Notes under the pieces: model-generated
Database searches by the model: none
Told to the model about the DNA's origin: nothing
What the model saw: only the letters and a program-made list of their open reading frames with translations
Shown here: in pieces, positions 33,865 through 45,029 of the stretch
Position numbering within the stretch: the first letter of the stretch is position 1
Layout: each line of letters starts with the position of its first letter
Made by a program: the position numbers and the translations under genes
Source: Climacium dendroides
Taxonomy: Eukaryota; Streptophyta; Bryopsida; Hypnales; Climaciaceae
Reading direction: 5' to 3'
DNA length: 64,000 bases
Assembly: GCA_950106755.1 (NCBI GenBank)
Contig: OX467091.1
Location: forward strand, 20,539,538 to 20,603,537

Positions 33865-34198
33865 CTACACTAATGATGATAAATAGTGTTATGTTGTGAT
33901 TAGTGTTACCTGGATTTTTACCCCGGTCACTCTAAACTTCAATTAGTTGGCATTTAGTGTTGCGTTCACTTTTTTGAGCATATAATAGGTTTCTTGAGTT
34001 CATACGTTCTTCTTTGCATTTTGATTGATGAAATAGTTAGGTAACACTAAATGTAAACTTGTAAAAAATTTATACCCAATAGTTGACAAATAGTGTCTAT
34101 GTTGACATTTAGTGTTGGTAACATTAACCGGATTGTTGGCAATTAGTGTTATGCTTCGTGATTAGTGTTCCTAACACTATTTATCATCGTTAGTGTAG
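33865..34198. mobile_element. MITE with CTACACTAAYGATGATAAAT ends
   Basis: CTACACTAATGATGATAAAT at the left and ATTTATCATCGTTAGTGTAG at the right are inverted, extending with 'agtgtta' repeats inside. The word TTAGTGTT recurs about ten times within the element. The target duplication is not certain. Confidence 0.75.
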
Positions 34199-34199
34199 T

Positions 34200-34660
34200 T
34201 ACAAATTAAAAAAGCAATCCCCAAAGCTGTTCTTTCCCCCAAATTAAAAAACCTCACCGAAACAACTGAACCCCAATGCTCACGATGACAACATCCAAAA
34301 GTTACTTTCCCATCCAAAAGGTACTTTCTCTGGGAACCCAACACACATGGGCACGGGAACAGCGGAGCCCGCACTGCGCGGAATCCTGACTACGGTCCAG
34401 GAGGAGGCTGAACGTGGTCTCGCCACCCAACACACATGGGTTTTCTGCAGACCCAAGGCACCGTATATTCTAGTCTCTTTCTTTTCTCCCTTTTTTTCTC
34501 CTTTCAAAAAAACAACAACAAACCCCCCTTTAATGTCAATTGAAAAAAAAGCAAAAAAAAAAGAAGCAAAAGGAATATTCATTACTTTATGTTCACACAC
34601 GAATAAATAGTGTAGCTAGAACTAGGACTAGTCCAGTGACTGGGTGTCCAAGTATTCAGG
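34200..34660. other. Mixed-composition stretch, no supported gene
   Basis: A short GC-rich section (34340-34450) contains a duplicated 'cccaacacacatggg'. Open frames on both strands overlap and match no family. Confidence 0.4.
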
Positions 34661-35320
34661 AAAAAGCAACCCCCTTTGGATTTTATTCAGCACACGGCTT
34701 TGGGTCTATTCCCACCTAGTGTGCAAGCTCCATATATTTAAAGATAAAGCTTGCGCATAAGAAGGAAACAACAACCCCTTTGGATTTGATTCATTGCTTG
34801 GCTTGGGGTGCATTCCCACGTAGGGGTTGCAAACTCCATGTATTTAAAGATAAAACTTTTGTATGAGAAGGAAATAACAACCCCACTTTTGGATTTTATT
34901 CATTGTTTGGCTTTGGGTTCATTCCCACCTACATGTTAAAAGATAAAACTTCTGCATAAGAAGGAAATAACAACCCTCTTTTGGATTTTATTCATTGCTT
35001 GGCTTTGGGTTCATTCCCACCTAGGGGGTGCAAACTCTATGTATTAAGAGATAAAACTTCTACATAAGAAGGAGATAACAACACACACCCTTTGGGATTT
35101 TATTCATTGCTTGGCTTTAGGTCCATTCCCACTTAGTGTTTATAAATTCCATGCATTAAAAGAGAAAACTTCCGCTTAAGAAGGAAATAGTTGTTGTTTT
35201 TTACGAGAATTCAAGTTAAAACTTGTTGTAATTGCTTCTAAGGGGCCATTCCTATCTGGTATTTGTAGGCTCCATGTGTTAAAAGATCAAACTTTTGCAT
35301 ACAAAGGAAATAATCATTTT
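34660..35320. repeat. Tandem array, about six units of ~93-110 bp
   Basis: Each unit contains 'aaggaaa(t/c)aacaacccc', 'ttggattttattcattgct', 'ggctttgggttcattcccac' and 'taaaagataaaactt'. Spacing between 'caacccc' words is 103, 107, 93 and 106 bp. The last units are strongly decayed. Confidence 0.85.
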
Positions 35321-35599
35321 TTTTTATGGGAGTTCAAGTTCAAACTTATTGTAATTGTCTCTTATCTAGGTGCAGTTCTAACATGGTTCATACTTTCTTC
35401 ACCTATCTTGAGGCACCACATGTCCCCTACATGTTGAAGGTCACCCTCGATGAAAAACAATCAAAATTTTCAAGGTCTAAATGATTTTGAAAATTTACAA
35501 GTCTCTTTGCTATATCCACAAGAAAATTAATTGTAAAGAAAGTCTACATACATCTAAACAACTTGATGCCAACACATGGCCACTAAACCAATGGGTGAA

Positions 35600-35910
35600 G
35601 AGGTCATTGCTATAATGAAATCCATTGTCTATCATGATTCCACAAAAGGGTATGGGGACAATTTGAAGACGAGAGCTTCACTGTTCCTTATCAAAATGCA
35701 AGAATTGAGTTCAATGCAGAAATTCAGACCTCATTTTGGCATAGTATAATAACTCTTTTCAAGAGAAATCTGACCCCCCCCCCAAAAAAAAGGTTGGTAG
35801 ATCAAGCGAAATTGCATCACCGAAAGTACTTTTTTGATTTTGAGCCTACCCAAAAAAAAAGTTACAGACAAAATTCAAAGAGGATGTTTGAAAAATGTAA
35901 AATAAAAAAA
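35600..35910. repeat. Dispersed repeat, copy 2 (partner 20040-20350)
   Basis: Same orientation and order of blocks as copy 1; it includes a C10 tract at about 35775. Confidence 0.65.
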
Positions 35911-36114
35911 AATGTCCCTCCGAAGCCCTCTTTGAATTTCATCCGTAACTTTTGATTGGGGGCTCGAAATCTCAAACGGATTTTTGAAGATGGAAGTGAC
36001 CATAATACCGCTTCTATTTTTGCATGCCAACGATCATATGCCGTGCATGGGTCGGTGGATAACCAAAGAATCCAGGGCGCTGTAAAACCCTACACCCAAT
36101 ACCGCATCCTAAGA

Positions 36115-36188
36115 ACCCTGCTAAGGCCAAGTGGGAACGCTGCTAAGGCCAAGTGGGAACGCTGCTGAGGCCAAGTGGGAACGCTCTT
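36115..36188. repeat. Three 22-bp tandem units
   Basis: The unit GCTGCTAAGGCCAAGTGGGA plus AC is repeated at 36121, 36143 and 36165 with one or two changes. Confidence 0.9.
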
Positions 36189-36409
36189 CGCACTTTCTGC
36201 TGCTACTGTGGAGGTCTGCGAGGACCGGAGGGGAACGTGAAATACGTATGCAACCCCTACTCAATGAGCGTGGGAGGCTACTGAGCGAACTTAATTATTA
36301 CTGTCAGGGGGGCCACCTGACTGGATGACGTCACCAATTGGATGACGTCATTCACCTCCCCCTCCCCAATGACAATACTGTTTTAATATTGGTATAAATA
36401 ATTTTTAAA

Positions 36410-37195
36410 AAACAGGGGAAACCAAGGGAGAGACCTAATAATGTATGGTGGAAATACGTAAAATTGTCAATGTATGCAATTTAGCATAGTTGGAGGTACC
36501 TTTCTACAGAAAAAATTATTTTTGTAGTATTAGCAATTGGAAATCATGAATTAAAAAAATTAAGAAATAAAATTGGATATAGCATGTAATTTCTATGAAT
36601 TTTCAAAGTGAAAACTTTATGGACCAATAAAAATTGTCATGTAGTTGGATTTGAAATGGAAATCTGATTTTAAAAAAATAGGGGAAACCAAGGGAGAGAC
36701 CTAATAATAAGTATGGTGGAAATACCTAAAATTGTCAATATATGCAATTTAGCATGGTTGGAGGCACCTTTTTCTAGAAAAAAATATTTTTTTAGTATTA
36801 GCAATTGGAAATCATGAAATAAACAAATTTAAACAAATTTAAATGAATATCGCATGTAATTTCTATAAATTTTGAAAGTAAAAAGTTCCTTGAACCAACA
36901 AAAATTGTCATATAGCTAGATTTGAAACCAAAATCTATTAAAAAAACAAGGGAAACCAAAGAGAGACCTAATAATAAGTATGGTGGAAACACCTAAAACT
37001 ATCAATGTATACAATTTAGAATGGTTGGAGGCACCTTTTTTTAGAAAAAAAATATCTTTGTAGTATTAGCAATTGAAAATCATGAATTAAAAAAAAAATT
37101 GGATATAGCATGTAATTTCTATGAATTTTCAAAGTAAAAGCTCCTTGGATCAACAAAAATTGTCATATAGCTAGATTTGAAACCAAAATTTGATT
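36410..37195. repeat. Tandem array, three units of ~267 bp
   Basis: Each unit begins with 'ggggaaaccaa(g)ggagagacct' and contains 'gtatggtggaaa', 'ttagcatggttggaggcac', 'agcatgtaatttctatgaat' and 'aattgtcatatagct'. The units are 75-85% similar by eye. Non-coding. Confidence 0.88.
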
Positions 37196-37639
37196 ATTTA
37201 TCCAAGTTCTAATTTATTTGAGGCTCATTTCTAAGAACCATCAACACTAGAAAATCAAGATTTGCAATAGATATCTATGCACGAATTCTTGAATAGAAAA
37301 ATCATAATCATTCATTTTTTAAATTGGATTTTTGATGCTAAAACTAAACGTCAAAAAGATTTTTTTTAAATACAAAATATTAATAGTAGAACTTGGTAAG
37401 GTCAATTTTATTTAACTTCAAAGTATTGTAGACACTAGAATTGGGGGACACTATAATGGAAGTCTAGGGATACTTGAAGGGAAGTTTATTGTTCATGAAT
37501 GGTTTGGGATGTTTCTACCTTGTCACAAACACTTCAAGGCAAGGGATGATTGCCCCCTTTATTTCTCCATGATTTATCTTTGGAAAAATCACCATATAGA
37601 GAGGTGAAGAAATTGAAAATATACTTGAAACAAAATAGG

Positions 37640-37870
37640 GGAAAATTTTCACATTTACCCTTGGATAGGACAATAAGAGGGTCAATCCTTCTTAATTATG
37701 TAAAAGCCCCCTAGGGTGAACCAACCCCTCACTCATCCGTGAAAGAAACATTGAAATTTTTTATTTGCTATGCATGATAAAATTTGCAAATTTTGAGTTT
37801 ATATTTGCAATTAGAGGTCCTAGATTATCTAGTACAGGTGTAGAAGATAAATTAATGAAGCTCAAAGAGT
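37640..37870. mobile_element. Decayed relative of the 23464 foldback (one arm)
   Basis: 'aaaataggggaaaattttcaca', 'cccttgg', 'gagggtcaat', 'aaaagccccct' and 'atttgcaaatttt' follow the order of the foldback arms, though arms and target duplication can no longer be delimited. Confidence 0.5.
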
Positions 37871-38159
37871 ATTTTATTTTACATGCCCATTTGAAATGAC
37901 TTTGGGACAACAAGTGATGAGGGCATCCATTCACCCAAACATTTTTTGAAAGGTGTGATGGGAGCACTCTATCTCAATTTTTTTTACACTTTTCTTACTA
38001 ATTTCTAAAATAATTTTATTGATATATTTTTTTGTTACTATTTTCTATCCTACAGTGTAAAAAAACGAAGTCTCATGAAATTGAAAACATTTTGACACTT
38101 TGATAGTAAATTGTTGAAAAAGGTGTTGGAAATTTCTGTTGTTGAAAATAGAGTGTCAA

Positions 38160-38335
38160 AAAGAGTGTTAGAAAGTGGGTGTTGGAGAATTTCTTGATAA
38201 AATGTTGGGAAAAGTAATTCACTTTGAAATTTTGTAACTAATTTAACAAAGGTCCAAAAAGTACAATACGACTTACTGAGATTGATTTTTTTTCTAGCTT
38301 GCCTTTCAAGAGCACTCAAGTGAAAAAACATATTC
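38160..38335. mobile_element. Partial AAGGTAGG-family MITE
   Basis: 'ttttgtaactaatttaacaaaggtccaaaaagta' aligns with the core of the copy at 30188 in the same orientation; ends are lost. Confidence 0.5.
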
Positions 38336-40411
38336 TTGCCTTAGAAATTATATAGGGAACAAATGTCAAATTTTGTATGAAATCTCAAACTTTATACTTT
38401 GACACCTAAAGTTTGAATGGATTTTTGCTCATTTATGCTTATATCTTTTTACAATTATATTATTTACCTCAATTTCATCATATTGGCCATAAAAAAAGGT
38501 TGTCATTTATAAACTCAAGTATGATTTGGATGAAAGAAAAGTAATTTGGGTACCTTAAAAGTAACACTTACCTTAACACTTAAGTGTTCCAAAGTCTGTA
38601 CCCTAAACCTACAACCAACCATTAAAGTTTTGTAGTATGATGGACATGTAAGAGATAGTAATGATTTTTTTCTCACATTGGCAAACAATGTTGGTAGTAG
38701 AAATGAAGTCTTGTTGCATTAAGCTATAGATACAAAGCTTGGGATCTTGTGACTCTTTTCTATAAGTGGCATGCTTACAAAGCAAAATTTGTAATTAAAT
38801 CTATAAACTTTGTACACATGATGAATTAGCTATAAATCTTTGAAGATAAAGGTTGTAGAAGGCAACAAGTGTAATCCTTGTGAATGTAAATCCATTTGCT
38901 TCTTATTGTACAAAAAACACATATGGTATCAAAATATTGCCCAAAGACAAAGAATGTTCATACAAAACAATCACATTATTATGGTGGTCCCCCACTCCAC
39001 TTTGAACATTGTTTCTACGTATTATATACTATTTTCAATATTTTACTTATTTCTTTTCCAACCAAAAGAAGAATTGACATTCCATAGGAGTTGACATTTT
39101 GTATGATCAATTGGGATTGATTTGAGATTACTTTTATTTTTTGGCGTGAGATCATGATACCTCCGAGTGTCCTAAGAATTTGCAATAAGAAAATTACATT
39201 TACCATATTATTGTGTTTCCATCTTCATAAAATAACAAGTCATTGAATCCTATTCCAAAAAGAGAAACCAATGGTACCACTTGTATCTAAATCCAAGTGG
39301 ATTTTAACTAACTTAGCATACTAGATTGCCTTCAATGTATTGTTTAATTAATATAGTATTATAGTCATAACTGTATATTTATTTGTAAAGATAATTTTAT
39401 TCTATATTAGATATTTTATTGTAAACATACATGAAAAAAACATGTTGATGATTTGCAATACATAAAGAAAAAGCTTGTATGTGTTCTTGTCATATGGACT
39501 CGTGATTTTCATTCATCATAGAAAAATTCAATTACTAAAATTACACTATAATTTTTTGAAGTAATTTAGCAAATAATTTTATGGCAAAATTTTTTACCTT
39601 GGTCAAGAGGAATGAAGGATGGCACTTGCTACATATGTCCAAGTGCTTTAGTTAAATGAACCACCTCCAATTGACTTTCTATTCATATATATGTGAAATT
39701 TGTGATTACCTTCATTTTTCCAATTTTCGAGAAATTAGTGTTCACATAGGCTTGTGATAAAACTAAATCATAATATTTGTTGTATCTATAAGGTGATAGT
39801 AAAGTTGGTATAATTCAAGTCAATACAATATTTTGCCTATCAATATTTAGCAATTATACATGGTACAATATTTCATTTATCAAAATTTAGTGATTATGCA
39901 TGGTGTAATATTTCATTATTCAAATTTAGTAATTATGTATGACTACGTACAAAATAAGATAGTAAGTTCAACTTTAGTGGCTCACCATTACAGTACTTGA
40001 ATCCCAACTATAATGTAGTAGCTATGTTTATAATGCATTGTGTGCATGCCATATTTGTGATGTGCCATGCTTGCAATATGCTTGCCATGTTTGTGATATA
40101 GCACATTTTCCAAGTAGCTAGTGACAAGTGTTACTAATACACCCTAGTTATCCACTTTACAAATTTTATTATAGGCCATACCAATTTACAAGATGATTAA
40201 TTATTCATCCATATTAAATAAGCATTTTGATGTAATAAGGTAGGAGCCCCACTTCTTTGAGGTAGTCCTAATGGAATTTTATGAGACCATAACAGGTTAA
40301 AATCTCACAACCATAAAAGTTGTCTATTAAATTAATCTTGCAGTTCACAATGTCAACTTTAATATTAAATAGATATAGTTTGGCTACAATCTCTCTTGGG
40401 TTTACATCAAG
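38336..40411. other. AT-rich intergenic stretch, no gene seen
   Basis: Short direct repeats around 39830-39930 ('caatatttcattatcaaa-tttagtgattatgcatgg') and 40040-40100 ('gccatgtttgtgatat'). No coding evidence. Confidence 0.55.
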
Positions 40412-40414
40412 ACT

Positions 40415-40745
40415 AAGGTAGGAGGCCCATAAATCGCCTATTGAAGAGCTGAAACTCAATTTGGGGGAGGTGAAGCTTCTTGAAATATTTTTCAATAACT
40501 TTTCTTTGAAAGGCACGTGGAATTGGCATCCAACCCAAGTCATTTCATATTTTTTTTGGAGCTTTGTGGAATTAGTTATGAATTTTTGAAATCGAAATGG
40601 CATAAGGCTCTAAAATCATCCACTTCCTAAAATGTTCCTCTTTTGTACATTGCTAAAGGCTACACCAAAGCAACATGTACAAATAGTGTACATTTAAGGA
40701 GGTGGACAATTTTAGAGCCTGTACTCTTTTAGAACCTCCTACCTT
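40415..40745. mobile_element. AAGGTAGG-family MITE, copy 3
   Basis: It begins AAGGTAGGAGGCCCATAAAT and ends TTTTAGAACCTCCTACCTT. The core 'ggaattggcatccaacccaa' then 'ttagttatgaatttttgaa' matches copies at 54422 and 57931. An internal inverted pair around 'tgtacaaatagtgtaca' adds a second stem. Confidence 0.85.
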
Positions 40746-41289
40746 ATGCAAAATTCTTAACCTCCCACCTCTCATGGTCAAATCTAAAAAGTGAGATTCC
40801 TTTTAATGTCTATGGTCTATTGGTCTAGACCTTAGTGTAAACTAGCCCAATGTTCAGGAAACTTTTTGAGTTTTACCAATAAATATTATTTGGTTCTCAT
40901 ATTCAACTAGTTTTTGAAGAATTGAGTCCAGTTATTATCTCTATTTTTTACTCAAAATAGAAAATTTATAGATTTTTTCACCAAGTTTTTTGCCGATGTT
41001 TTCAAATTGCAACCAATTTTATTCCCAATTCCTCTGGCTAACTTTGAACCAGCTGCCGGTTTTTTCCGAACACTGAACTAACCCTTAATATGTTCACTTA
41101 TTTATTTATTGTTATTGTTATTATTATTAATAAACATGCTCTCGTTGCACTTTGCAAATACTCAGTGTGAACACACAATTGGCAACCTTGACCAAATTAT
41201 GAGCGCCAACATAATAGAATACTGTCGTCAAAGCCCTGCACCAGCGTCGAAGCCGAAACGAAGACGCCATACGTATTAAAATACAGTAT

Positions 41290-41349
41290 AAGACACTGTA
41301 GAAGACACTGTAGATGACACTGTAGAAGACACTGTAGAAGACACTGTAG
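41290..41349. repeat. Five 12-bp units upstream of the JAZ gene
   Basis: AAGACACTGTAG is repeated five times (one unit with ATGACACTGTAG), about 700 bp upstream of the JAZ ATG. It may lie in the promoter; the function is unknown. Confidence 0.92.
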
Positions 41350-41399
41350 AAGTCTCCCACTCGTATTCTACACCTCGCCAGGGATAGCCATGCAAACCA

Positions 41400-42054
41400 C
41401 GTGCGCTTTCCACCCTCGTCCTTTCCTTTCCCCGTTCAATTCCCTTCTCTCTCTCTCATCTCTTTCTCTCTCCCCTTCTCCTCCAAGCTCATCAAAGCCC
41501 GCTCCCCTTCCGCATTGCATCCCAGCAGCATTCGCACTTGGAAGCTTAGCAGACACTTCAAGCACTGACAGTAAAGACGGACGCCAGTTTTTTCTTGTGG
41601 CCTTTCTCTGATGAGTGGAGAAAACAAGACAATACAAGTCGCCACAGCCTGAATACTCGTGTTTTCCGCGTTTTTCCTCCTCCGACCAAGTCATTTTCTT
41701 AATCTATCCTTCACCTACGCCCGGCCTCGCCGTGTCTGTTAGTTCGTTTTTTTTACCAGGTCGTGGAGTCTGTCGCGCGAAGTTTTGGTTTTAGGAGAGG
41801 GAAAGAAGAAAGGGAGGGGAGGGGAAGGGAAGGGAAGGGAAGAAGACGAAAAGAGGTTTTCGTTGCGGAGGACGGGGAGGAAATGGTGCTCGTGCTTCAC
41901 CTTCTTCATGACGTGGTGTTACAGGGAGTTAGCGTTGAGGTGGAGTGAGGACGACGGTGGCGAAGGCGGAGGAGGGATTTAGTTAGAGGAGGAGAGAACA
42001 GAGTAGGCCGTGAGCGCGAGTTTGTATTTTGGTGGACGTATTGGTGGAGGAGCC
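41400..42054 (+). promoter_or_regulatory. Probable promoter / 5' leader of the JAZ gene
   Basis: A pyrimidine-rich (CT)n stretch at about 41445-41482 and a purine-rich GGGAAGGGAAGGGAAGG stretch at about 41815-41842 precede the ATG. Such CT/GA tracts are common in plant 5' leaders. No TATA box stands out to me. Two short upstream ATGs (41763, 41883) open frames that end before the main start. Confidence 0.45.
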
Positions 42055-45029
42055 ATGGCGAGGGAGCCTGTTGCCGTGGACTTTATGGGAGTAGGAGAGC
42101 GCGGGAGCACTCCGAGTGGGAGCACTGATGTCAGCGAGGAGCGAGTGCGTCTTGTGAGGCCTATTCCCAGTGTACCGGAGAATCGTGGGGGGCAATCAAG
42201 GAGATCGCCGGTTCCGGAAGGGGGGAGGAAACTCATGGACAGAGATGTTAGCCCGTTTTCGCAAGGTGATTTTTCGGGTTTTCTTTTTTCGTTGATTTGA
42301 TGTCGTCGGGATTGTGCATTTTAAATGGCTGCGAGTGGTAGTTGTACGTGATAGTGTGGAGAGTGGAGCACTTGCACATTGGAGTTGCAGCCGTGCTTGG
42401 AAGTTCGTTCAGAGAGGTGATGTTAGGTATTGATCTGCGAGGTTTTAAATATAGTTTTGGCTACTAGTTAGTAGCATGCGAGCCGCTCTATTCGATTTAA
42501 GACTGATCGGTCTGTAGAGAGAAACATTCTACTCGTGGAGTGTTTTTGGCTTTAAGTTTTTTGTAGAAGGGGATGCATTTCGAGAAACATTTCAGCGCTT
42601 CTAAGATATCCATTCCCTTATCTCGAAGGTTCTGGCTGATGTTATAGAGGTTCACTTCAAGAACGAGAGCTGATGCTATGCGTACCTAGCAGAATATACA
42701 CTGTTCAAGATGTTTGACTTCTCCAGTCGTTGAAATTATGTATTAGTCAAAAGCGAGTGTATTGAGTGTTAAATTGAATGCTTGAGAGCACAGACGGTGC
42801 TACAATGCTCGCTGTACAGATATTTCACAATGACAGTCGGAAGAAATGGACGCAAGTCGTCATGAAGGGACACAATTTTTCTACTAGAAGTGTGTTTGTT
42901 ATGTGAACTGCACTGAAATCTGGCGGTGAAGGGATTTTAGATGCATTAAATTGTTACGTTTGGGATCACGAACCATCTTTGCTCTACTTATAGCGCATTT
43001 GGTACAATTTTACAGAGGGTGCTACTTTTTTTGGCAGGCCTACGCCAGCAAAACTGGAACAGGCTTCCGGTTGCGGCAAGATTCCAGTCAGACGAGGATA
43101 TCTCTGGCAAGGTTGTCGTCTCGCCAAAGAGGGAACGGGAGTCATCGGATGGCCCTCTGCTTGGGCATCATCCATCGTTGTCAGCGTGGGATAATTCGGC
43201 TCCTTCAAGCCCATCCCATCATCCTGTACGTCATCGTTGCATCGTCACGAATTCATTGGTTTCTTGTAACTGATTGTAGATGGCACGTGAACTTATGGCA
43301 TATTGAAAGGATCCTCAGGAAAGAGTTCAAATTTCCGTCTTCAATTCATCGTTATTTAAACCTCAGTGTCCCCCTCGTTTTGTTCTTGCCAAGTACTAAC
43401 CATCTCATCTGTGACGATCGCAGGTGGGTTCTTCAAGCCGATACGAAGAGTTTGTGCGGATGCAGCAGGCCAGAAAGGCAGCGGCCATGTATGTTAGCCA
43501 TCAGCAGGCGTCACGGGGTGTGCAGAATTCTGGTGCACGGACCTCGCCGTTCAGAGACGAAGCACAGCGAGGTGCTCAACCGTCGGACCGCGCTGGTTCA
43601 GAGCACCATGCAACGCAGCCTCACCTACCTGCCAACCACAGTGGATTCGGGTCTCCGACACCATTGCACGGCAGGGTGAAAACCAGTAGTGCGGAGAATG
43701 GAGGTGCCATGGCCGGGAAGAGGCCACCATCTCCACATCCACTTCAAGCAGGAAACTTACCAAGGTATTCACTAGCAAGTCTAAATATTATGTCTTCCAT
43801 TGCCCAAAGCATTCTATGCTAAGGTTTACTCTCTTTCGAGAGACTGTTCTTGAAAGTAATAGACCCGTTTCTTGGATGTTACAGACCTGGTGGAGGTGGT
43901 AAGCAACCTCGCACAGCACAGCTCACTATTTTTTATGCCGGTATGGTGAATGTCTACGATGATGTGCCATTTGATAAGGTGAGACTCGAGGAATTATTTC
44001 TACTTTCCCCGTTAATTTTTTGTATTTTTTGGGGGAAACCCCAGTTTACACGTTGCTCATTTTCGCTTTGGATAATGTGATGGCAGGCTCAAGCTATCAT
44101 GCTTTTAGCTGGTAGTGGAAACACATGGTCTTCAACCAACATGAGCCGTCCTGCAAGTCATGCTCTTGGACGCCCATTCCCTGCTCCTGCAGCAGTGCCT
44201 CAGCCTTCACAGTCTACACCAGGGTCACCTGCTCCGCAAGCTCCGACCACATCCGCAGCCGCACTACCACGTCCTATGGTTCCCGGTGTGGTATTTTCGA
44301 ATGTGCGACAACCACCGATAAACAATGGTATAATTGTCGAGTACTTTTCTTTAAACTGCGTTCTACATCTTTATGACTGGCTTTCGTTTTTAATGGGTTC
44401 GGCACCTGAATTTGAGATTGTCTTTGTAATATCGGATTTTAATTGACTGTCTTGTGATCTGCAGTTGAGCTGCCCCAGGCACGGAAGGCGTCACTGGCTC
44501 GATTCCTCGAGAAGAGGAAAGACAGGTAACATTGAAGACAGCTCATCTGCCATCTATGAAGATTGGATTGAAGTTTATTTATTTATTTATTGAAGTACCT
44601 AATGTAATCATGTCCGACATGGATGTTGACATTTTTTGTTTATTATTCAGGGTACGTAAAGTTCCTGTCAAGACGGAAGGAGATACATCTCCTTCTCGTG
44701 ACAAATCTCCAAGTCCTTCAATCAGTAAGCCATCCACAAGATCATCATCACCAACACCAGCGTCCCAGGATCGTGGATCATCTCCAGGTGGCTTGGGGCA
44801 TCCATCAGGTGCATCCAGTTGTGATGAACCGAACTCTCCAACTAGACCTCCGCAAACACCACCAAGGCAAAGTGTCTCGGAAGAGAAAGGCGCCGGGACA
44901 CCGAAAAGAAGGGACTATGAAATTGAACAGGAATCCAACAAGCGAGCTCGGAGCGGGAGGTCCCCATCCAGGGTTGCTGTTGGAAGCGCGACTGACCACG
45001 CCAAGGAAGACGATTCATCATCTCGATAG
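42055..45029 (+). CDS. JAZ: Jasmonate-ZIM-domain (JAZ/TIFY) repressor, 504 aa, seven coding exons
   Basis: Coding exons at 42055-42265, 43038-43225, 43424-43764, 43885-43978, 44087-44327, 44465-44525 and 44651-45029 join in frame with GT-AG introns. JAZ proteins repress MYC-type transcription factors in the nucleus and are degraded through COI1 on jasmonate (dinor-OPDA in bryophytes) signalling. The N terminus has VDFMGVG, as in many JAZ proteins. The TIFY domain spans about 258-290, with TIFYAGMVNVYDDVPFDKAQ split between exons 4 and 5; it mediates dimerisation and NINJA contact in known members. The Jas motif (359-385) reads ELPQARKASLARFLEKRKDR, with a recognisable degron LPQARK, but the usual X5-PY end is VRKVPV. 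The tail is Ser/Pro-rich with basic clusters (TPKRRD, NKRARS) that could be NLSs. No GATA finger is present, which excludes ZIM/ZML. It is longer than seed-plant JAZ (about 130-350 aa). PEAPOD is less likely because no N-terminal PPD domain is seen. Confidence 0.92.

Noticed and set aside
43424..43822. Separate gene at 43424-43822
   Set aside because: The frame is exon 3 of the JAZ gene plus read-through into intron 3.
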